Assembly (NCBI GenBank): GCA_023974075.1
Contig: JAMFTG010000044.1
Span: 434,001-498,000 of the forward strand
Reading direction: 5' to 3'
Source: Chaenocephalus aceratus
Lineage: Eukaryota; Chordata; Actinopteri; Perciformes; Channichthyidae
Length of the DNA stretch: 64,000 bases
This document shows, piece by piece, positions 56,500-64,000 of the stretch. A program made the translations under genes and the position numbers. Each line of letters starts with the position of its first letter. The stretch's first letter is position 1. Below the pieces are notes generated by a model that saw only the letters and a program-made list of their open reading frames with translations, was not told the origin of the DNA and made no database searches.

Positions 56500-58090
56500 T
56501 GTCTTCTTTTCTAACTTTACTTTGTTAACAAGTTATTTCACGAGAAAACATTTTAAAGTATCCCTGGCAAGCTTGTCAATTACATTCCATGTCAACCCAC
56601 TATATAATTTAAATAATCTGGCGGGTGTTTATTTCTACTGTTAATGAAAGTCATCCAATGCACAACAAAAACATTACGTTCGGAAGAAAGCTGCTGTATC
56701 TCTGACAAGCAGATAAAACACAATTTGACTCAGTATTTGCTGGGCCTGCCAAACATGACAGTTCCCTCGTTATTATAAGAGACACGCTGATTTTTTATAT
56801 GGAAGTTGAATGGCACACCATTTCTTACAGTTATCATATTGCAACACAGAAAACAAATTAGAGCAGACTGTCAAAATAAGCTGTAAATGTTTTTAAGCCT
56901 GGACTTGTTACAGCTTCGCCAACAGAGACGCAGCGATAGATATTATGCAGGTTTGTATTCACTTTTTGGACTTGCTCTGTCCGATGTGGTCAATTGGACT
57001 TCACGTGGAAAATGAAATATTTTAGTGGCAGTTCGAGGGTACAAACTGATTTAAAGTGTCAGCTAAATTGTAAGCCGTTCAGTAAATGGTTTATGAACAG
57101 GGAGGTTGTGGGAGTTAGAAACCAAAAGTTAAGGACTAGAACCTGAATGCAATTACAGTGTCAGTTAAAGAGAATAAACTAAATATAGTTTAAATGTCAG
57201 AAACGACTGAACACATTTGAATTGTTGCTCAGGGGAAACTAATAATGCACATAACTGTTTGCCCTGGTTCTCAAAGAGCACCTGGAGAAGTTACACGAAG
57301 GCCAACAATTAGGATGAGCCCCAGCTCCCCAGATCTGGCGCCCTAGGCGAACATCTAGCCAGTGCCACGGTCACGTCTGACTCATGACATGCACGGGAAA
57401 CTGCAGGGTCCCACGCTCACCAATTTCCCCCAGGTTTGAAACACTTTTCCCGCCTTAAAAGTTCAGCCATGGCACGGTAGTTTGTCCAATGGCAAGAAGC
57501 GTTATTTGGCTTTAAAAATAGGACTGTGCTGCCACCGCCTGGTTCTTTCCCCCCATTACTAGTTAATCCCACGATATCCACGCACTTTCCTTTAAGCTCA
57601 CGTACCAATGCCATCGTGCAGAGGTTTGTTCAATGGCATCCCACGTTATTTGTGTCCAAAATAGTCAGTAACCCTTTTGTGTCATTTTGATGGTGGACCC
57701 AACCGACTGTTTCTGGGGTTGATATTAGATCTTATTTGGTATTGGTCGTTCTGCTGGGGTCGTGCGTCGTATGGGACACAGGAGTTTGGCTTTAGAGATC
57801 TGGGATCTGGTTACATTTTGGTAATTCAGACTTTTTTAATGTTAGTGTTATTGAACAGCCTCAGCAGGGCCTTCCTGGGGTGAGAGTGTCTCGTGATAAA
57901 GGCCGAAACACTCAATGATCTCGAGGTCCACTAATGAGGATGTGTTTAATATTATTGGGAGTTTTGGTAGGATTTCGTAGTTTGGGGGCTGTTAGACCTT
58001 ATAGAATATTCTGACTGGTTGCTACGTTTTATTACTTTGATCTGAGTTGGAATATCCCTGAATTAGATTAGATATTTAGAGATGAGGAAT
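56500..58090. other. Gene-poor stretch, no recognised feature
   Basis: Frames such as that on the minus strand at 57417-57614 have no splice or family support. Two similar segments near 57455-57505 and 57600-57650 share 'ccatggcacggtag..caatggca' words, suggesting an old tandem copy. Confidence 0.35.
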
Positions 58091-58096
58091 AACCTA

Positions 58097-58334
58097 TTGA
58101 GCTGACTTTCGAGAGAACTATTCCCCTCCTTTATCTCCCCTTCCCGGACGCACGCCAATGAGGGCACGAGATGGAAGGCTGACAGACGGGCGGCAATTAC
58201 TTTTTACAGTATCACGGCTTCCACAGATGACATTTTTTATGGATTTGTTGTCAAAGCACTTCAGATATTCATTGCATTCCATGGAACATAAAAAGTGCAT
58301 CTCCAGCCGGTTTCTGAAACGTACCTACCCCCCT
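58097..58334. mobile_element. piggyBac-type MITE, copy 3 (left end lost)
   Basis: Right end TACCTACCCCCCCT followed by TTAA (58335-58338) and a body matching 3697-4054 ('gagggcacgagat', 'cggcttccacagatgacat', 'gccggtttctgaaacg'). The first third is missing. Confidence 0.8.
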
Positions 58335-58344
58335 TTAAGTGTTC

Positions 58345-59145
58345 AGCAGACTGCACATGAATTTAACAGGAAGACAAGCTAACTCACAGCACACACACTC
58401 TGGCCTTAGAGAAGGCTGAGACCTTCACATTAAATTATAACCATAATAAATCAATTGTATAGGTCTAGCCTCCCTATATCTGTGTGTGAAATTGTTCCAT
58501 CCTCAAAAACAAAAAACTAATACTCCTGCAGTCTAGCAACGGCCTTCTGTTAAAAAAAGGAGTATTTACAACAGCATTATAAAAACACACTTATTCTCTG
58601 TCTCACTGTTACATACATCCCATGAATGTATGAGACTAGTTATCTTCATCATCTCAATCAGTGATTAATAAAGTTTCTATCAGGTCACTGTCAGCCTGTC
58701 ACTCTTATTAGTAGTTATTTTTCAGGGCGGGGCTTGGAGGAACGGAGAGGAGACGGTGATCGCGGAAGCTTTCCTCCTGCCTTCACAAACTTTACACAAT
58801 ATTTATCAACTGAAAATAGCAAGAGGGCATTCATACTCTGCAATCCAAGACTTGATTAAATCCACCAAAAACCTGACATGATGATAACGAGTGTTTTTGA
58901 AAAAACACAAATCCCTCCCTGTGTGTCTCTGAGCCGCGGCTTGATTCAGAGCGGGTCGTTCTGCTGTTGGTTCTGGACTGGTGCTGCTGGAGAAAGCAGA
59001 CTGGTCCGTGTGTGGTGCCGCTGTCACGTCTGCTCCTCACTGTGTCACCGACCAATTTTATATTCGTGTGACAGAAACAATTCTAAAATCAAAAAACGTT
59101 ATTGTCCAGCCTTGGCCGAAAAATCAAGAAGCAACGTTACTACGC
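58345..59145. other. No recognised feature
   Basis: No coding supported on either strand. Confidence 0.35.
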
Positions 59146-59164
59146 TATAATCGATAATCGAGCG

Positions 59165-59184
59165 GCGAGCTACCGGTAGCTCGC
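59165..59184. repeat. Perfect 20-bp palindrome at a MITE end
   Basis: GCGAGCTACCGGTAGCTCGC is self-complementary throughout. It is followed by 'gatcgacgtgttggagagccctgg', which looks like a hAT-MITE right end. The left end was not found. Confidence 0.75.
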
Positions 59185-59199
59185 GATCGACGTGTTGGA

Positions 59200-59560
59200 G
59201 AGCCCTGGTCTAGCTTAGTTAGAGTGTAGAGTAGTTTAGTTAGTGTTTAGAGTAGATTAGGATTTTGTGACTGTTGCTTTAGTTTAGCTGTGTTTTGTCC
59301 AGACTCCCTTTGTTAGTTGTACCACTCTTGAAGTGAGGTTTTGTTTCGTTCTCTATTTAGTATATTAGTATTTATTTTCCCTGTATGCCATTAGACTCCT
59401 TTTGAGTCCTCCCTTAGTTTGGTTATCTGTCAACCTGTGCCATTTTGTTACACCTTGCTTTATGATAAAAACCACTTATAATTAATACCAATACCACTCT
59501 GGTCGTGTCGCTTCCCTTTGGTTCCCCTAGCCCAATAGGGAACGTAACAAACGGGTTTAA
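59200..59560 (+). repeat. Possible LTR-like 3' part
   Basis: Transcript-like sequence closing with 'ggttcccctagcccaatagg' and GAACGTAACA. 'ttagagtgtagagtagttta' words are repeated near the start. No matching 5' border. Confidence 0.3.
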
Positions 59561-59667
59561 AAAGAGTCTTGGCGTTGAACTCTAAACCTTAAATCCTAGG
59601 TTGGGCTTGTGTTTACTACCATCTTTGGAAGGTTTGGTTTTTAATTTTACCCTGACCCCAATCCTAA

Positions 59668-60271
59668 CGGTACGTCCACACAGCAGCTTCAGAAGAAACG
59701 TCCACCGCTTCCAACGCTTCTCTGCCCGTTGACTTTGAATGGGGATGACGTCACTTTGCCTCGCTTTTTTGCCGAACTGCATTGTGGGGGAGCGAAGCGA
59801 AGATTTCCAGGATCTCCAGGATTCAAAAGTTAAGCAATGTTCAACTTTTGAAGCTGAGCTGGAAGCGCCAGCCAATCTGCCAGTAGAAGCGCTAGCCAAT
59901 CAAACCGCGTGTAAGCAGGGAGAGCCAGACCGCAGTTCATTTCCTCATATTCCAAACGAGAAGTTACGGTAGCAAATCACCCGGTTCTTTACGACCAGAA
60001 CTATTACCGGGATACAAACCGGAGGAACCAGCATGGAGGGAGGGGGCAGAGACAGTGGGGGAAACTGGTAGGTTTTCGCCTGTTTGGGGAGTTTATATAT
60101 ATATATATTGCTCGCATTAAATCCCCGGGGTTTTTTGCTTTGTATGTCGGGGGCGGGAGATGCATGTGATTGGTTGTTGGTCGCGTTGCTCGCAAAAAAT
60201 CCCCAAGCTGTCAGACACGCCCAGCTCCAAGATGTTCAAGATTTTTGAAAAGATGCTGTGTGGACGTACCG
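59668..60271. mobile_element. Second Harbinger-type MITE family, complete
   Basis: 604 bp with perfect 18-bp inverted ends (CGGTACGTCCACACAGCA and complement), TAA on both sides (59665-59667, 60272-60274). Non-coding, with a (TA)n run at 60094-60109. Confidence 0.85.
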
Positions 60272-60326
60272 TAACACTAACAACCGTCTGTTTTCGCTCC
60301 CTTTTTAGATTTGTGAAAACGGAAAG

Positions 60327-60488
60327 ATGTCGGATAAAGATTTTTCTGAGTTTCAGAAAATCACGAGAGTTATCTTCCAACTGCTTCGCACCTACCACCG
60401 CTGGGGACCGATCAGGAGAGCCATGGTTGGGAATGGGCCCATTCCCAAGAACATCGCCATACCAGGGATTGGCTGGTGGACTCCTTGA
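60327..60488 (+). CDS. Short unrecognised frame (53 codons)
   Basis: ATG at 60327 after acceptor-like CTTTTTAG (60301-60308). Reads MSDKDFSEFQKITRVIFQLL, RTYHRWGPIRRAMVGNGPIP, then GWWTP and stop. Composition is protein-like and in-frame codons continue after the stop (QQFWHDFIELI), so it may be a truncated remnant. Family unknown. Confidence 0.3.
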   Translation: MSDKDFSEFQKITRVIFQLLRTYHRWGPIRRAMVGNGPIPKNIAIPGIGWWTP

Positions 60489-60794
60489 GACCCGCGCTGC
60501 CGAAAGGGACCACAGCAGTTTTGGCATGACTTTATCGAACTGATCTGTACACAGGACTGATGGTCCGATCTCTATTTTTTTAAACATTATCATTTCTATT
60601 AGATTTTACTTGGAGAACGTGGTTTGTAAAAATAAATAAACGTGTTATTTGTATGATAATACTCAAGATATATAAGTAAGTAAAGTAAGATTCTGATTAA
60701 TGATTAGAAATATAATCAAGTCTCCTGGAGTGAATCACAAGCTACAAGCATGAGAGTATAGTAAAAAAGAAAGACACAATTCATGTTTTCTTAT

Positions 60795-61065
60795 CCAACC
60801 CTTTTATTGGGGTTTGAAACTGAATACTTTGTACTGCTTGGGACAGAAGATTTCGTAGTCGTTTCTTTTGTCAAATTCAAAGGTGAAGAGCTCGTGTGGC
60901 GAGTCATCCTCACCCGTCTGCCCTCGCCAGCTTTGCAGTGCGTGTCGGGTTTCAGATTGGGTGTCCTTATCCATCGGCAGGAAACTTTAGTCCCTTCACG
61001 AAAACTGTGTTTGGCACCAAACGGCAGCAGCCTTCATGCGGGTAATCGAGATGTTTTCCTGCAAG
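60795..61065 (-). other. Exon-like segment with polyadenylation signal, minus strand
   Basis: After acceptor-like TTCTTGCAG (about 61058-61066) the minus strand is open in one frame (HLDYPHEGCCRLVPNTVFVK) and then in another (SPHELFTFEFDKRNDYEIFC, PKQYKVFSFKPQ). The latter's stop overlaps AATAAA at about 60801-60808. It could be the last exon of a decayed gene. Unrecognised. Confidence 0.3.
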
Positions 61066-61069
61066 AATA

Positions 61070-61460
61070 AAATACGTTTTTACTTTAACTAATGCTTAAA
61101 AATGTAAAACGTAAATCTAGTAAATAACCAGATTTACCTCAACTTCTAATTTCATTGAATAATTAAAACACACCTTTGCATCAAACATAATTGATAATCG
61201 AGATTGACGTATAATTGAAAAGGCTTGCTTTACATTCAATAACATTATAACCTAAGAAATGTTGTTGTGTGTTGCATTTTAATGAATAGTAGTTCCCTAC
61301 CATTTTTATTGTGAATACCAGCAAATATACCATGATCTTTTAGGGAATCAAGTCACTGCAAATCTAACTATAACATCTTCCTGTCTCTTTGCCTACAAAG
61401 CACACACACTGCTTTCATATATATAAGCAGTGTGTGTGTATATATATAAAGATTAACGCA
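61070..61460. other. No recognised feature
   Basis: AT-rich sequence leading into the satellite. Confidence 0.4.
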
Positions 61461-61469
61461 ACAAATCTA

Positions 61470-63100
61470 TTATATATATATATATGTATATATATATGTA
61501 TATATATGTATATATACGATATATATATATGTATATATATATACGTATATATAATATATATATATATATATGTATATATATACGTATATACGTATATATA
61601 TATGTATATATATATGTATATATGTGTATATATAATTATGTATATATATACGTATATACGTATATATTATATGTATATATATGTATATATATGTATATAT
61701 ACGTATACGTATATATACATATATACGTATATATGTATTATATACATATATACGTATATATGTATATATATACATATATACGTATATATATATACGTATA
61801 TACGTATATATGTATATATACGTATATACGTATATATATATACGTATTACGTATTACGTATATATATATACGTATATACGTATATAATATACGTATATAC
61901 GTATATATATATACGTATATACGTATATATATACGTATACGTATATATGTATATATATACGTATATACGTATATATATACGTATATACGTATATATGTAT
62001 ATATATACGTATATACGTATATATATTACGATATACGTAGATATATATACGTATATACGTATATATATATCGTATATACGTATATATATATACGTATATA
62101 CGTAATATATAATAATAGTATATACGTATATACGTATATATATGTTATACGTATAATATATATATATATTACGTATATACGTATATATATATATATATAT
62201 ACGTTATATGTATATATATATATATATACTAGATATGTATATATATACGTATATACGTATATAATATATAGACGTATATATACGTATATATATATAATAT
62301 ACGTATATACGTATATATATATCTATATATATACGTAGATAACGTATATCGTATATACGTATTACATATATATAGATATACGTAATACGTATATATAGAT
62401 ACGTATATACGTATATACATATATATATTATATACGTATATACGTATATATATACGTATATACGTATATACATATATATATATAATACGTATATACGTAT
62501 ATATATACGTATATACGTATAAATATATATATATATCGTATATACGTTATATATACGTAGACGTATAATATATATACGTATATATAATACGTATATATAT
62601 ATATACGTATATACGTATAATATATATATACGTATATACGTATATATATATACGTATATACGTAGATATATATACGTATATATATATATATACGTATATA
62701 TATATATACGTATATACGTATATACGTACATATATACGTATATACGTACTATATACGTATATACGTATATATATACGTATATATGATATATATACGTATA
62801 TATGTATATATATGTATATATATACGTATATATGTATATATATACGTATATATATATGTATATATATATGTATATATATATATGTAATATATGTATATAT
62901 ATATGTATATCTATCTATATGTATAATATATAATATGTATATATGTATATATGTATATATATATATATGTATATATATCTATTGTCTCTCTTATTCTTAG
63001 TTAATATATCTATATATATGTATATATGTATATATGTATATGTATATATTATATAATATATATATATATACGTATATATATACACATGTATATATATCTA
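61470..63100. repeat. Long TA/TACGTA satellite
   Basis: About 1.6 kb of (TA)n broken at short intervals by TACGTA, roughly 10-16 bases apart ('atatacgtatatacgtat'), with TATGTA replacing it near both edges. A non-repeat insertion 'ctattgtctctcttattcttagtt' sits at 62979-63002. TACGTA and TATATA are self-complementary, so the whole block can form cruciforms. ORFs across it (Tyr/Ile/Val only) are artefacts. Confidence 0.95.
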
Positions 63101-63269
63101 AATGCCTTAACTTGTCATTGGATGTCAGTGCGAGCATAACATGGTGAAAACAATCAGTCCTAAATTAACAAGTCGGACGGAAATGTTCGAATTTCCAAGG
63201 GATGTTCTGTGAATAACAAAAAAATCAAGAACCGAAAGAATTGAACTATTCATATCTTAGACTGCACTG

Positions 63270-63400
63270 TAACTTTTAGCTTTAATGTTTCTTTTACTGA
63301 TTTTAAATGCCTTTGTCTGAATGTCTTTCATTTTTGTAAAGCACCTTGAATTGCCTGGTGCTGAAAGGGGCTATATAAATAAACTTTCCTCTTCTGGTAT
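63270..63400 (+). mobile_element. LINE/SINE-like 3' tail
   Basis: 'tgtaaagcaccttgaattgcc..ggctatataaataaa' is the common 3' end of fish retroposons. No coding remains. Confidence 0.55.
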
Positions 63401-64000
63401 GTGAGCCTCATCTACTGTCATGTCAGCTCTGGAAGCTGGTGCCGTTCCTTCATTACATTAATGTAATCTTGATATGCATAACCACTACAAGTCCAGGGCA
63501 GAATCGATGTATTGATGTTCCACATAGGCATGTTTGCTTACAATGCAAGTGTGCTTCTCTTGGAAGTGCACTCCATAAGCACACTTTCTGCTTGGCATCG
63601 GCAGGTTTTCTTTTCCCGTGACTTCCACTGAATAAAAACCTTTAAACAAAAATATGTTTGTAATTAAAAGCATGTTCAAATCTGACATTGAAATTAGGCT
63701 AATGCTGTGTTGTATGTGATGTAACTATAGTTATGTTACCAATACTTATCATCTCACCTCTGGCAAAAGTACCCGTGATACATGAAGCTGCTCAGCTACA
63801 GTTGGGCAGTGAGAGGATGTTTTGAATGCGCTGGGTGATCTCTTCTGTCTGAAGTAACAAGTCATTTAAAAACGTATTTAATAATATGTGAAACTTGCTA
63901 ATTGTAAACTGAAACATAATAATGTTCCTTAATTGTTTTATGTATTACTCCCTTGACCCTCTCTGTGAAAATATATGTATACAGATGTGCATGTCTGCCC
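63401..64000. other. No recognised feature
   Basis: No coding supported. The minus-strand frame at 63485-63688 has no splice or family evidence. Confidence 0.35.

Noticed and set aside
58806..59150. Overlapping frames on both strands near 58.9 kb
   Set aside because: No splice-framed continuation or recognisable domain on either strand.
61389..62731. Long Tyr/Ile/Val frames, 238-284 codons, on both strands
   Set aside because: Created by the TA/TACGTA satellite; no other residues and no start context.
61470..63100. CRISPR-like regular spacing
   Set aside because: Spacers are the same TA sequence, unit is only a few bases, and the genome is eukaryotic.

Overview
The window looks like ray-finned (teleost) fish nuclear DNA. 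It has GT-AG introns, (CA)n/(GT)n tracts, L2- and Rex1-like LINE tails, and several hAT, piggyBac and PIF-Harbinger type DNA transposons typical of fish. There is no operon-like coding. Most of the 64 kb is mobile-element debris, much of it nested, with a few exon sets between. Species cannot be assigned from the sequence alone.

The most unusual feature is at 1.05-2.0 kb: an endogenous CRESS-DNA virus fragment of circovirus type. It keeps a replication-origin stem-loop (9-bp stem, TAGTATTAC nonanucleotide), a TATA box and iteron-like repeats on either side of it, and an almost full-length rep gene. The endonuclease half of rep is broken by two frame changes. One of these is accounted for by two extra copies of an 11-bp tandem unit (22 bp). 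The helicase half is one open 201-codon frame with Walker A, Walker B and motif C. No capsid gene is visible. A decayed hAT transposase C-terminus follows directly.

Layout. 2.5-4.1 kb: LTR-like repeat and a piggyBac-type MITE. 4.9-12.8 kb: a decayed ZMYM1-like hAT element split by a 3.56-kb hAT with a 6-bp target duplication. 12.8-17.4 kb: minisatellite and nested hATs, including a BED-finger hAT invaded by a second hAT with a perfect 8-bp duplication. 17.4-24.5 kb: MITEs, an LTR-like copy and palindromes. 24.7-27.6 kb: a well-formed three-exon gene on the minus strand (121 aa, unrecognised). 27.6-29.6 kb: an LTR element abutting a broken zinc-finger gene. 30-36.6 kb: two solo LTRs, a MITE, HARBI1-like and SET-domain (KMT5A-like) fragments, and a hAT with perfect target duplication. 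36.8-39.2 kb: BED-hAT and piggyBac transposase remnants. 39.2-46.9 kb: minus-strand exons of an unrecognised multi-exon gene, with a ~2-kb segment present twice. 47-61 kb: gene-poor, with an L2 inserted in a Rex1-like LINE, hairpins and Harbinger-type MITEs. 61.4-63.1 kb: a long TA/TACGTA satellite.

No rRNA, convincing tRNA or CRISPR was seen. Family names rest on motif recognition by eye, without database searches. Exon borders rest on splice consensus and frame.
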